Assembly: GCA_001692895.1 (NCBI GenBank)
Contig: KV748302.1
Span: 1,580-65,579 of the forward strand
Direction: 5' to 3'
From: Cenococcum geophilum 1.58
Lineage: Eukaryota; Ascomycota; Dothideomycetes; Gloniales; Gloniaceae
DNA length: 64,000 nucleotides
Below the pieces are notes generated by a model that saw only the letters and a list, made by a program, of their open reading frames with translations, searched no databases and had not been told where the DNA came from. Both the position numbers and the translations under genes were made by a program. Every line of letters begins with the position of its first letter. The first letter of the stretch is position 1. Of this stretch, positions 1 to 11,140 are shown in pieces.

Positions 1-160
1 CGAGCTTCGAGACGAGCTTCGAGACGAGCTCCGAGGCGAGCTTCGAGGAACTCCGAGGCGAGCTTCGAGACGAGCTCCCAGACGAGCTTCGAGACGAATT
101 TCGAGGTGAATTTCGAGACCAGCTTCGAGACGAGCTTCGAGACGGGCTTTGGGATATATC
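1..160. repeat. 12-bp minisatellite, left edge
   Basis: Degenerate tandem copies of a 12-bp unit close to CGAGCTTCGAGA fill the first 160 bases, and the array runs off the left edge. The same core, GAGCTTCG plus four variable bases, recurs at 4769-5145 and 17457-17755. Translations of such arrays give low-complexity peptides, so it is treated as non-coding. Confidence 0.9.
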
Positions 161-1559
161 TCGGGATTTCGAGATGATTGTGCGTCGTGATTACATAATC
201 CTTCCAAGATATTAACCGGTATATTGATGATATATTATTAACAATATATTAATAAAATATCTATCGAAATATTTATCGAGATATTTACAATATATTAATG
301 GATATATTTGCGGATAATATTCCATTATTCGAAATATAATGAATCAATAATTTTCCGAATTTTTCCATTATTCATAAATTAAATTATGATCTATATGATA
401 TATCTTATAGAATAGAATATGGATAATTATATAATTAATTGAGATATTTTCTATTCTATAAATTAATATGATAACGCCGAGGGCAATCCCAGATATATCA
501 TACAGATATATCCAGATATTTTATATTTTCCCTTTGATATATCGATCTCGATTTATTATGGAGAAGAAGATGATAATAATATCAGATATATATTGGAGAA
601 AAGATTAATCATTGATAATTCATATTCATCCACAGAGGAATCCGCGATATCTTTTCAATAGAATTATATATGAGGATTCAGATAGATCATCCCATATATC
701 AATCCGGATCCAAGATAAAGATTAATGAAATCAATAAATTTATCTTATATTTGATCGTCAAATATTCCTATTATCATATCTTCCGATCATCATTCAAATC
801 ATTATTCCTCCATTCTATATTTTATCCCCAATATCCCTAAATTATAATATAATATATATGATGGCAGATATAATAATAGATATCGAGATATCCGGATTTC
901 GGATTATCCCGATAATGAAAAAAATAATGAAAAAATAAAAGATTTTTTCCTTATAATCATATTATCATAATATCGCGCAATGGATGATATGAGATGATAC
1001 GGATATTATAAGATGATATAAGATAATTATGGATATCATAAATAGGAGGAAAAAAAATTTCATGAAAAATCGAAAAAGAAAATTGAATTCGATCGAGAGA
1101 TCGATCATTCTCCATATCATCCTCCAATAGATATATTCGATTAGATATTGATGGAATCATCGGAAATCCAATCGATCCTCGAGAAATATATTCTTATAAA
1201 ATCATATCATTATATAAAGGCGGAAATCGCCATCATATAAATCCCATCTTATGATGAAATATATAATAATCAATAATCAATATCGATCTCATTCATCCGA
1301 TCTCATCCATGGGATTATGAAAAATTATCGTTTCTATAAATAATCCCGAATATATAAATCAAGATTCATCGTATAATTAAATATGGAAATGAAATTATTC
1401 GGAATATATCGTAAATTTGGGATAAAAATGAAATATCGAATCGGATCCGATAATATATCATTCATTCATATGAAATCATAAAAAGATGAGGAAAAGAATA
1501 ATGAAAAATTTATAAAGAATATGAGATCGGGAAGATGAGGAAGATATTATATAATATCT

Positions 1560-1790
1560 ATCATATTGCCGAAAGCTTGATAACTTATTTACAGAATTGT
1601 CTCTGAATTTGCTACGAACGTTCTAATTCGCTTACTTACGACATAATGCTTCTATAATTCGATTCCTCATTCTCTTCCACCACTCCCGGTGCAGATATAT
1701 GTGTACGGTTCAGAATTCGCTTGGGGACTGATCCACTGCGCGGAGATCGCGGCAGTATCTATCCAGATAATCGATATATATATATATAGG
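1560..1790. other. Island of ordinary composition in the AT tract
   Basis: About 230 bases with normal ApC, GpT and GpC content interrupt the biased tract. No open frame of note, tRNA-like fold or repeat was recognised. It may be a remnant of the original sequence or a later insertion. Confidence 0.5.
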
Positions 1791-3719
1791 GATCTTATCA
1801 TTAATGATAGGAAAATTCGAATAGGATAAATCATCCGATATAATTATCGAATAAAATCCGACTTCGATCATCCGAATAATATCTGATATATCATAATATA
1901 AGGGAGAATTATATAAGAGAATATATATCTGATATCGATCGGAGGAAATTCATAATAGATCTCGCCGCCTTTGAGATAGAATATGAATTCATGATGATAA
2001 TCATAATTAAATATATGAAATATTATCACGTTTCCGTATTCAAGATATGATATGATAGATCATATCGAATCAAAATGAATAGAGGAATCCGGAAATAGAT
2101 GAGATCATCATTCATAATTCATAATATAGTATAATATTTTAATGAATTGATTTGATATCATCTCATATAATAGATGTGGAAAATTTCCCTCCGCGGGATA
2201 TATATATTCCCCGATATTCGATCCAATCATACCGATAAATCCATTGGTAAAAATGGGAATTATTATATAATTATATGCCGGGGTAAATTCGAAATTAAGT
2301 TAGATATGGAAATCATTTTTATCCAATGAAATTGATCCGGGGAGATATTTCGGATATATATATAATTGATATCGAAAATATAATTTGAAGAATATCGAGG
2401 AATATTTCACCTATTTCTTATGAAAAATCCCCATTTATGATGGGATATAACCGCACGGATAATACCGTTATATATGAAAAATACTGAGGGAAAATCAAAA
2501 ATGTCAAGAGGCAACTATCAAAACTGATCATATAATCACCATACATCTAGACTAACTCTACTTTGGCCCATTTATGCACGACTTCATGAATTCGGAATCT
2601 CATCTGCTATAATTAATAAAATATAATAATAAATACGATATATCGGGGATTAATTCTCGGAACAATAAATTAGGAATTCCTTCCTGAAAATATTTGATAT
2701 GATAGATTATCCCATACCGGGATCCGGAAAATATAATATCTAATAAGAAAATATTCCTCTGAATCAATTTCCGGAATCTTTATAATTCCGATTTATCAAT
2801 CGCGATGATCCCAAATCCGATGATGAGGAAATATGATATATATGGATAATCCAATTTATCGAGATCGCGATAGATTACTATAATTCGCGGGATCGGAATA
2901 AGGATAAATCGACCGATCATCAATATAGAAAGAAAAAATATTAAGATCCTATCGAGATTGATCGATGATAAAGAAAAAAATTCATCAAAGGATTCATCAT
3001 AATTCGTCGTATTAATTCGATCAACCGCAAATGATTATCATATTTTGTCGAAAATACCAAAATTTCTTGATGAATTATTATCTCAAAAATTTATCGAAAT
3101 CCATTATATATCGACGGATTTCTCGAATCGATCGTGATCCGATCGATTGAGAAATGTATAAAATTTCTTAATTAATCATTAGATAAAAATCCGGTCCCGG
3201 AAATAATCCCCCATTCCGGGGAAATTTTGATTATTATTATAGGAGGAGGAAGATGAAGGAAAGTAAATATCAAATATCGAAATCCATATATTTTTAGATC
3301 ATATTATATGATTCCAGGCCGGAGATATTCATTCGGGGTCCTTCTTTTATGAGATATTCCTATCATCAGAAGAGGAATAATAATATCATATATCCCAAAA
3401 AAGAGGATCAGATGATTATTCATTTAATATCATTTCGGAAATCGAAGGGCAGGCGGGGGATAATATTATGGATAATGATAAGAAATATGGGGGAATCCCA
3501 GCGAATAATCGGAAAATGATCTAATTGGAAAAGAAAAATAATATATATTGAGATATCAATTAGATCAAATCATAATTGATATTCCGGAAAATGTGGATTT
3601 TCCTAATGATCCAAAGGAAATGGAGGGATATATAAAGAAATTGATATGAAATTTCCGAATATCATTCCCAATAATATGATCTATGATAGAAATGATATTA
3701 TAAGAATTAATCAATTATA

Positions 3720-4060
3720 AAATAAATAGTAACGAATTGCAGGTTAAACCTAGGGATAATCCGCGGTGCGCCTGGATGAGGAATATATGTATACCCCTCT
3801 TTTTGAGATAAATTCTTTTGGGGCATTAGATAGAGGGGCGGAAAATCCTGAGCGGATATTCCGCGGATAGTTCCGCGGATGTTCCGCGGACGCTCCATGG
3901 GGATACCACGAGAATGACTGGAATTAAAAAATTGGAGGAATCCTTGATGACGACGGCATTATTCGGATGCCCTGCGTTGATCCATAACATTTGAGAATGA
4001 GATGGTGATATCTCAACTAAATCCCCCGCGGGCAATGAAATGGGGGTCGGGAAATAACGA
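3720..4060. other. Island with short TTCCGCGGA repeats
   Basis: A more GC-balanced island in the AT tract. Around 3846-3893 the word TTCCGCGGA, which contains the palindrome CCGCGG, recurs about every 10-14 bases. The two overlapping minus-strand frames here are short and lack motifs. Function is unknown; it may be a small minisatellite. Confidence 0.45.
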
Positions 4061-4768
4061 GATTAAAGGAAAATATTGGATCTTGATCAAATCATAGTAA
4101 AATCGCGATTATTCGATGACCCATTGGCGGAATTCCGGAAAAATTATAATTCTCATAACCCATAAATATCATAGAGACTACGATCGCGATGATTCTCATA
4201 ATGAAGAGCCAATCACGCATTCCCATATTATCATAATGCACAAACCCACAGCCAAGAATCGAATCCGATGATATATTTCACTATATATAATACAGAGTCC
4301 TGATTGCGCGAATATTTATTCAAGCATTCTGGAGTAATCAGAAAAATGACCGATCATTATCGTCTAGCACTCTCCGCGCCGGATGAGTCATTGTTTGATT
4401 TGATATAGAAGCGTAGAATCCCGATCTGTCTGAATGATCGCCTGTCATGTAGCATGGGTACTTTCTCTCATCTCGGTCAGAATAATCAGTGTTTACTTAA
4501 TGAAGGGATAAAGAATTCCTCATAACTTGACGTAAGTCAGTAATATAGTTACGGAAACAAGATCCGGAGGATATCCTCGTGTGATTTTACAAATGGGGGA
4601 TATCCGCGGTGAGTGATAGGCATCGCAGTTATTTGAGGTTGCATGCGCAACCGCGAAGGAATAACGGAAACAATATGTCATAATCTGAAGAAATATGGAA
4701 ATTAGGGATTCATATGATATGATAGATAATTCTGTTACATCCAGTTTGACTTCGAGATTCACAAAAGG

Positions 4769-5145
4769 GCCTCGTGCAGAGCTTCGAGTAGAGCCTCGTG
4801 CAGAGCTTCGAGCAGAGCTTCGAGCAGAGCTTCGAGCAGGGCCTCGTGCAGAGCTTCGAGCAGAGCTTTGAGTAGAGCTTCGAGCAGAGCTTTGAGTAGA
4901 GCTTCGACCAGAGCTTCGACCAGAGCTTCGACCAGAGCTTCGACCAGAGCTTCGACCAGAGCTTCGACCAGAGCTTCGACCAGAGCTTCGACCGGAGCTT
5001 TAAGCAGAGCCTCGTGCAGAGCCTTGTGCAGAGCTTTATATAGAGTTTGTATTCGTGCAGGCGTTCGTGCAGACGTCGTGTAGGCTTCGTGTAGGCCTCG
5101 TGCAGGCTTTCGTGCAGGCTTTCGTGCAGGCGTTTATGCAGGCAG
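4769..5145. repeat. 12-bp minisatellite, right edge of the AT tract
   Basis: A tandem array of a 12-bp unit. It is degenerate at first (GAGCTTCGAGCA-like), has about eight near-perfect copies of AGAGCTTCGACC around 4898-4993, then decays into CGTGCAGGC-like units. Because 12 is a multiple of three, the array is open in several frames on both strands (Arg-Ala-Ser-Thr or Lys-Leu-Trp-Ser repeats). These are not real proteins. The array marks the boundary between two mutational regimes. Confidence 0.9.
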
Positions 5146-5289
5146 CGGAAGAGCAATAAAGCAGGTAATAAGGCCCAGAGTTAGTCTAGATATAATACAT
5201 TAGCTATTTAGGTATTTATCTACTATAAATATTAAGGATTGGTAATGGTTAATAGCTCTAGCTAAATATTTACTATTTTAGTAGTAATA

Positions 5290-5600
5290 TTTAAGGCAAA
5301 ATGTAGCAGTAACCATAACGCCGTTTATAATAATTTTAGTAGCGTTAGAATTGCCTTATAAAGCTCTAGAATATAACGTTGGCCAATTATCTATAAAGGC
5401 GTTAGTTTATTATTAATTAATAGTAGTAGAGTTTTAAGCAGAGCTTTAAAGGGAAGATTTGCTTATTTAAGGCAAAATGTAGTAGTAACCACCAGGCCGT
5501 TCGCAATAATTTTAGTAGTATTAAAATCGCCCTATAAAGTTCTAGAACATAACGTTGGCCGATTATTTATAAAGGCGTTAGTTCGTTGTTAATTAATAGC
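5290..5600. repeat. Two-copy direct repeat, about 179-bp period
   Basis: The segment starting AAGGCAAAATGTAG near 5292 is repeated from about 5471, with the same order of blocks (including ATAACGTTGGCC and AAAGGCGTTAG). Differences are mostly transitions. Short flanks at 5146-5289 are RIP-like AT-rich DNA without a feature. The source element is not recognised. Confidence 0.75.
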
Positions 5601-5639
5601 TAAATAATTTAGTATAGCGCGCGAGTTTGTATAAGAATT

Positions 5640-6060
5640 ACATATAAATTGGCGCAAGGGACTAACAAATTTCCGAACCGTGTACCAGACGACAACAACA
5701 TAAAATGATTAATCTGTTATATAAGCAGCTTATGATTGGTTGATCGTCTGGGACCGAGATAACGTCCTCGCAATGTGTCCAGAGCTTAGTCAGCACCTCT
5801 CGCTTAATTCTGACAGCGCCAAAGTAACAACTTCTTACAACATGACGACTCCAAACACCCCAATCGCGATACTGCTGTCGCATTTACATGCCTTATATAA
5901 TATTATTATTCTAACCTTCGTGATTACGATAAGCTTGTTTTTAAGGCGTTGCGGGCATTATTGTAGCTCTATAGCTCCTACGGGAGGCGGGCAAAGACGT
6001 AGGAAACGTTAATTGTAGAGAGGGTGTTGGCCGAGGAGGAGGCTCTATTGCTATACTAAA
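5640..6060. other. Island without RIP footprint, unidentified
   Basis: About 400 bases keep normal CpA and TpG levels although both sides are RIP-mutated. Open frames overlap here on both strands (5740-6012 plus, 90 codons; 5662-5883 minus, 73 codons). Neither has a domain I recognise. The minus frame looks slightly more protein-like (Trp, Cys and charged residues mixed), while the plus frame has a hydrophobic stretch and a basic tail. RIP acts on repeats, so escape suggests single-copy DNA or a recent insertion. A fragment of a host gene is possible but not supported by a motif. Confidence 0.4.
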
Positions 6061-7290
6061 GTAGGGAGTCGCGATAGAGGCCTGGTGGCAGAGAGGGGCT
6101 CATTCGAATTTCTTACCGGCGTTAATTACGAAGTTAAATATGGAGCCTTATTCTGGAGCTGCAACCAAACAATCGACTTAATTACAGATTTAAATAAGCC
6201 ACGGTGGTAGCCGCCACTAATTACAAAACGGGCGACACTAAAAGGCGCACGGATTGAACGGATTATGATATGGAGGCGATTTGCAACCGAACGTGCCCTT
6301 AGATTAGATATAGAGAAGTTAAAGGTAGAGGTAGATATATCTCTAGAGGTGTATTACTTAAATTCCATTATAAGTTGAGCTTCCTTATAGTGCGTAGTTG
6401 GTGCCTAATCTCTTATTAAGTCTATTCGTACTCTTCTTTTACGTCAATAACCTGCTCTTAAATGTTATCTCTAATAGTACCCCCGTCTATAGGTATAAAC
6501 ACTCTATACTCCTATAAAAAGTTATAGAAGTCTTATATAATATCCTTCTTTACTATAGGAGTCTATGTTCCCTTTGTCCATCTAATAAAGTCCTCCCTTA
6601 TATAGTACTATAGTATAGTGTTGTTATATTTGCTGTCTTTATAGTATACTATATAGTATAATAGGAATCCGTTTAAGTCTTACTAATTAACATCTTTAAG
6701 GTTGGTTATGTCGGTATTCTATATCTCTAGGTTAATGTCTTTCTTATACTTCTTTAGGTAAGTTAACGCTATAATAGAATCTACGAAGGTATACAGAGGG
6801 TATTAAGGTAGTTATTTAACGCGTTTTAATAAAAAGATTAAGGAAAATGAGGGTTGTTTAACGCGTAACTGGGTAGTAATCGTAATCCTACGGTCTACGA
6901 AGGTATATAGAGGGTATTAAGGTGGTTGTTTTTAACGCGTTTTAGACATTAACTTAGGACCCTAGGTTTAGTAATACTTCTGACCTAAAGTACTTAACCA
7001 AATCTTTATAAACGCGGTTGTTCTATATAATAGACGCAACTTAGTATCTCCTAGTACTTAGTAACACTTTTATTACTAGTTTTCCGTAAGTCTAAGGTAG
7101 TATAGTATTACCGGGATCTATTCCATATAAGCGTATATAGCACCCCTGTATAAGACTGTTTCTTCTATTTAAAAACCTAGCTGCTCTATAGTTGACTATA
7201 TATTTAACCACTAATTAGTGTTGGTTACATAGAGTGACTTACTAATAACGACTACTCAAGTAGGTTACAGTAATGTTAGTTAATAAAGCT
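6061..7290. other. RIP-mutated repeat remnant, unclassified
   Basis: TpA-rich, CpA-poor DNA with no readable gene. A block starting CTACGAAGGTATA is duplicated at about 6781-6830 and 6896-6945 (period about 115 bp). Around 6360-6600 the minus strand has protein-like stretches broken by many stops, suggesting a decayed transposon coding region on that strand. I cannot assign a family. Confidence 0.4.
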
Positions 7291-7298
7291 TATTGATT

Positions 7299-7379
7299 GG
7301 AATGAGGAAGGGCGAGGAGCTTACAACTCCTCGCCACGCTAGTGCCGCGGCGTTACGTAACGACCGCTTGCCTCATTCC
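7299..7379. repeat. GC-rich nested inverted repeat
   Basis: Three dyads are nested in 81 bases. GGAATGAGG (7299-7307) pairs with CCTCATTCC (7371-7379). GGCGAGGAG (7311-7319) pairs with CTCCTCGCC (7327-7335) across a 7-base loop. CGTTACGTAACG (7351-7362) is a perfect 12-bp palindrome, next to GCCGCGGC (7344-7351). The block is GC-rich inside AT-rich DNA. It could be the edge of a DNA element, a small foldback insertion or a structured RNA segment. Confidence 0.7.
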
Positions 7380-7949
7380 CGACACTTAACAACCCTTAAA
7401 GAAACTTAATTAGAAATTTACAAGCCTATACTAAATTAAGAAAAAACTAAGCCTATATACTTATAAGCTTAAACTACTAACTAAAATAAAAAATAAATCT
7501 AGCGTTTTATATAAGCTTACTATAACCCTTAAAAGGTAAACCTATAACTTATAAAGTGCCGCTATTACCTTTTATAATTATTAATAACGGTAACGGTTTT
7601 TATTTTATTAACTTAATTAATAATATACAATAAAAATACAATTTGAACAATTTAAACATCTTATTAAGTAAGAAGAATATAAAATATAAACCTAGAAAAC
7701 CTATAACCAGATTAAGGCTAACGTGTCTTCCTTAGTAAAAGAATTCCATAAAGACTATCCTTTGCGGCCTACTTTGGCTAGGTGGACATAATATAAAGGT
7801 AAATAATTGCCACCTAATACGAATATATAAACCACGATAGCAGAAAGCTTAAAGTTAAAAAGAACTTAAAATATATTATAACGTTTATAATACGTAATAA
7901 GACAACTAAAATTAAATAATTTTGGACCTTTAGCTAAAGGGGGGTGTAC
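7380..7949 (+). mobile_element. 3' end of a decayed LTR element, plus strand
   Basis: The plus strand reads as protein-like stretches with many stops, ending just before a G-rich run (GCTAAAGGGGGG, about 7934-7945) that resembles a polypurine tract. An LTR-like sequence starting TGTACTATAATAGG follows directly. No domain is readable in this part, so the family is not assigned. It is a broken fossil with many disabling changes; its 5' half is not recognised. Confidence 0.5.
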
Positions 7950-8275
7950 TATAATAGGACTAGCCTAGTTATAGTAGGAATGTATTAGTAAAACACTTAA
8001 CAGATAAACTTCGACGCTTTAACCAAATTCTACTAAATTCTACTAGCTTAATTAATTCTGCTAAATTTTGCTAGCTTAATTAACTTCTACCAAGTTCTGC
8101 TAGATTAATTAAATTCTACTAAAGTCTGTTAAAAACCGCGTGCGTATATATATGCGTATTAACCACCAAGTCCCCTAACTATTTAATTATATAATTCTCT
8201 TGTTATTTATTTCTCTTCTTTATGCAATATCTTGTTCTCTATAAGAGCTATACTCCTAGATTTAGATAAAATATA
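7946..8275 (+). repeat. LTR-like sequence, type TGTACTATAATAGG
   Basis: It begins TGTACTATAATAGGAC next to a polypurine-like run. It contains a degenerate repeated motif (TTCTGCTAAATT-like) and ends in a pyrimidine-rich stretch typical of a fungal LTR R/U5 zone. The right edge near 8275 is approximate. Two related sequences lie at 8782-8945 (same strand, partial) and about 9060-9302 (opposite strand). Confidence 0.5.
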
Positions 8276-8323
8276 TTTTATTCCTTTAAACCTACTTTAA
8301 AGCCTCTTTGTACCCTTATAATA

Positions 8324-8393
8324 ACTATTAAGTAAAACCTAAGTAGATAGTTAAATAGCTATAATATATAGGCGACCTAGGGGCGACCTTACG
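8324..8393 (+). repeat. LTR fragment of the G3 gypsy family
   Basis: About 70 bases match, in the opposite orientation, the right ends of the G3 LTRs at 18602-18827 and 40753-40978 (shared block AAACCTAAGTAGATAG). It abuts a piece of a G1-family pol gene, so it is a truncated or recombined remnant. Confidence 0.6.
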
Positions 8394-8394
8394 C

Positions 8395-8783
8395 GGTTTA
8401 ATTTTAAGAATAAATATAAACTAGGGGAAATTAACCCTATTAATAAACCGTTATAACAGCTAGATTATACTAAAGGCTTTAAAAATTAAAGACGAAAAAT
8501 AGAGAATAAATATCTTACTCCCTATGCTATAGAACAAGCTTTAGGTATAGGATACTTAAATACCTATACCTCTATATACTAAGTCTTAGGTAGTATAAAT
8601 CCTATTAGCTTTTAATAGTATTCTAGCTAGTACCTAGTTTACTACTAATAAGGGTCTAAATATACCTAGATAGAACGTCCTTAATATAAGTTTAAAACCT
8701 AGTAATATATTACCTTTAATTACTAAGCTATCTCCTTAAACTAATAGTAAAGATAAAGAGTAATTAGAACTTAGAGCCCTATA
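8395..8783 (+). mobile_element. Fragment of a G1-family gypsy element
   Basis: This segment is colinear with about 35505-35900 of G1: the end of the RNase H region and the linker before the integrase. Landmarks such as TATACTAAAGGCTTTAAAA and ATATACTAAGTCTTAGG occur in the same order. It stops where an LTR-like sequence begins at 8782. It is a heavily RIP-mutated fossil fragment. Confidence 0.7.
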
Positions 8784-8945
8784 TTTATAATAGAACTAGC
8801 CTAATTATAGTAGGAATGTCTTAATAAAACACTTAATAGATAAAACTTAACGCTTGAACCGAATTCTGCTAAATTTTACTAGTTTAATTAATATTTGCTA
8901 AGTTCTGCTAAATTAACTAAATTCTATTAAAGTCTATTAATATTA
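8782..8945 (+). repeat. Partial LTR related to the one at 7946
   Basis: Similar to 7950-8130 over about 160 bases (shared GTAGGAATGT and the TTCTGCTAAATT-like repeats), then the two diverge. It sits at the cut end of the G1-family fragment. The next 115 bases (8946-9060) are RIP-mutated DNA in which I see nothing. Confidence 0.5.
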
Positions 8946-9059
8946 CGGAGTAATTATAAGCAATGATAATATATAGTAAAGTAGATATTATTAAGTTATG
9001 TATATAAACTATATAACAAATTAAGACGTTATATAGGAAAAGAATGTAAGAAAATAGGA

Positions 9060-9302
9060 AAAAAGGATATATATCATTTACTTAGTTACTTAGTTAATAT
9101 ATATACAGAGCAGAATAGGATTTGGGTTATAGTCCTAGCAGAACTTAGCAAGATTTAGTAAACTTAGTAGAATATAGCAGAATACTATAGATTGCTATTA
9201 GATTGCCCTTAAATTACTATCTTTTAGTCGGTCTCTAATTACTAAGTTAGTAGAAATAGGTAGATATATACAAGGTGTTATAGGGGTGTCCTATTATAGT
9301 AC
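9060..9302 (-). repeat. LTR-like sequence of gypsy fragment G8
   Basis: On the minus strand it starts GTACTATAATAGGAC, preceded by the polypurine-like AAAGGGGGGG (about 9303-9313). This fits the 3' LTR of the minus-strand element to its right. It shares only the first 15 bases and a TTCTGCTA-type motif with the LTR at 7946, so it is a different, related LTR. The inner edge near 9060 is approximate. Confidence 0.5.
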
Positions 9303-10788
9303 CCCCCCTTTAAACTCGAGCTTCTGCGAGATAGGGCTATAGTAGTTCTAAGTAGAGTCTGTTAAAGTCTTCTGCGGCTTATATAAGTCCTACAGAGTTA
9401 ATAGGTTTCTATTAGGGCTTAGTAAAGCCTCTCTATTTATAAGATATATATATTAGCGTTTTTGTTTATTATACTTAATATTATTAATTCTTTTAATAAA
9501 GTGCTTATCCTTACTATCTACTTTAACTAGTAGGAGAGGGTCTTATATCTATCTAGGTAGGGCGTTTAATAAATAAGTAGTAGGGTAGAGGACTGACGTA
9601 TAAAATATAGGGTAGATTTTAACCGTGTTAGGGAGCTTTAGTTAGTAAGTATAAGAAAAGATAGCCTTTTTAACCTTATACGGGCCAGTGTTCTTCTAGT
9701 TAAGTTTTTTAGTAGACGAAATTACTAATTTAGTAGGCTAGTGTTAGGGCTCGTTTCTTATTCGCTGCGGCTTTATAAACAGATTAAGTCTATATTATCT
9801 TATTAGTAAGAAACTATTATAGTTCCTCTATCTTCTCTATAAATTTATTTACTTTTATAACTTATAAGGCGTAATAAGTAGAGTAAAGAATATTACTAAA
9901 GGGGTTTAAACCTATTTATAGATACTAGCTATACTTAGCTAAAAATAGAAAGAACTTTATAGTTTTTAAAACGGAATTATTTATAGTAAACTTACCAAAT
10001 ATAAGCCAGTTAATTTAGTTATTCTATAAATATGACTTATATATCCGAATATACTATTATATTATAGTATTTATATATTCTGTTTAGCTATCCATTTCCA
10101 GGTTATAGAATTTCTATATATAATTTAGGAACAGTTAAGTAATAGTTAGGTATTAATATATTATGGTAGGCGATTAAATGTCTTATATTAGATAGTCGGT
10201 CTATAACTACTATAATATTTATATAGCCTTTACTTACAAGGAGATCTATAATAAAGTTAATTAAAATATTCTTCTATCTTTAGTCTAGAATAGGTAGTGG
10301 CTTTAGAAGGCCATTATACGTCTTATATAAAGCTTTAGCTTATTAATAGGTATAACAACTAAAGACATATCTTTATATTATATTATATATATTTAGTTAA
10401 TAGTATTCTTATTAAAGCAGTTCTAGGGATTTCCCTTAGCCTAGGTAGCTGGCTACTAGTAAATTATATATATATTTAAGGAGCTTGGGCTTAAGTTTAT
10501 TATAGTTAGGTATAACTAGGCGGTTTTAGTAGTATAAGCCGTCTCTATAAGTTTTATATTTACTTAAAGAGATCTTTTTAAAGTGTCTAATACTATCTTA
10601 AATTAGCTTAAGTGTCTTTTAGATAAACTTATTATTTAGGTATTTATTAACTATAATCTATTTAATTAATTAATTAGTTATCTCAAGGACGTATACTATA
10701 AGATCTTTAGTAGGAGAGTTAACTAGTTTAGGGCGAAGTAGGGTCTAATTTTAGTAAGAGCGCGCTTTTTTTAATGCTAGCGCGTCTT
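9303..10788 (-). mobile_element. Gypsy element G8, 3' part with integrase
   Basis: The minus strand carries the Ty3/gypsy integrase region: a zinc-binding-type stretch near 10450-10350, then the catalytic core start near 10270-10130 with the family's order of a conserved Asp, a short loop and an Ile-Asp-Arg box. The C-terminal part of pol follows toward 9400, then a polypurine-like run and an LTR. RT and RNase H are missing: at about 10788 the sequence switches to the leader of another gypsy family. It is a truncated fossil with many disabling changes. Confidence 0.7.
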
Positions 10789-11140
10789 ATATGGCTAAAA
10801 GGGTTCCGGCTGCTCTTTAGTAGTATTATAGCTATTATAAAGGGTATCTGCGTTTTTTTAGCGTTGCTAGTAACTGTAGGTATATAAGAGTTTTTAAACT
10901 TCTAGCGTATTTAGGTATTAGGGCTTATTTAGCCGTCTTACCCAGAGGTTTATATTATCGCAATCTCTCGCTATTAAAGGGACCTTCTTACCTTAGCGCG
11001 ATAGCTTTCCATAAGGTATTTATAGAGTTTTTATTTAGGTCGTTATAAGATTTTAAAGAAGAATAGTAGATATAAATAAAAGATATAAATAAATAATCTA
11101 GTCCTTAAAGCTAGCTGCCCTTCTAAGTAGAGTAGAAAGG

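Larger units (their letters stand above)
161..4768. other. AT-rich tract depleted in purine-C dinucleotides
   Basis: This is gene-less, strongly AT-rich DNA full of words such as GATAT, ATATC and TCGAT. Hand inspection of several 120-240 bp stretches shows ApC, GpT and GpC almost missing while CpA, TpG, TpC, CpC and CpG remain. Put simply, nearly every C follows a pyrimidine and nearly every G precedes a purine. This is not the RIP pattern seen from 5.2 kb onward. More ordinary sequence appears as islands near 1560-1790, 2490-2620, 3720-4060 and 4180-4500. Short open frames inside (957-1160 minus, 3707-3898 minus, 3826-4035 minus, 4520-4762 minus) have no recognisable domain and are judged chance. 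The tract could be mutated repeats or decayed unique DNA; the sequence alone does not decide. Confidence 0.75.

Noticed and set aside
957-4762. Short minus-strand frames in the AT tract
   Set aside because: They are chance frames in biased DNA, without motifs or conserved neighbours.
4710-5156. Long open frames on both strands (148 codons minus, 71 codons plus)
   Set aside because: They translate the 12-bp minisatellite, whose length is a multiple of three; the peptides are pure repeats.
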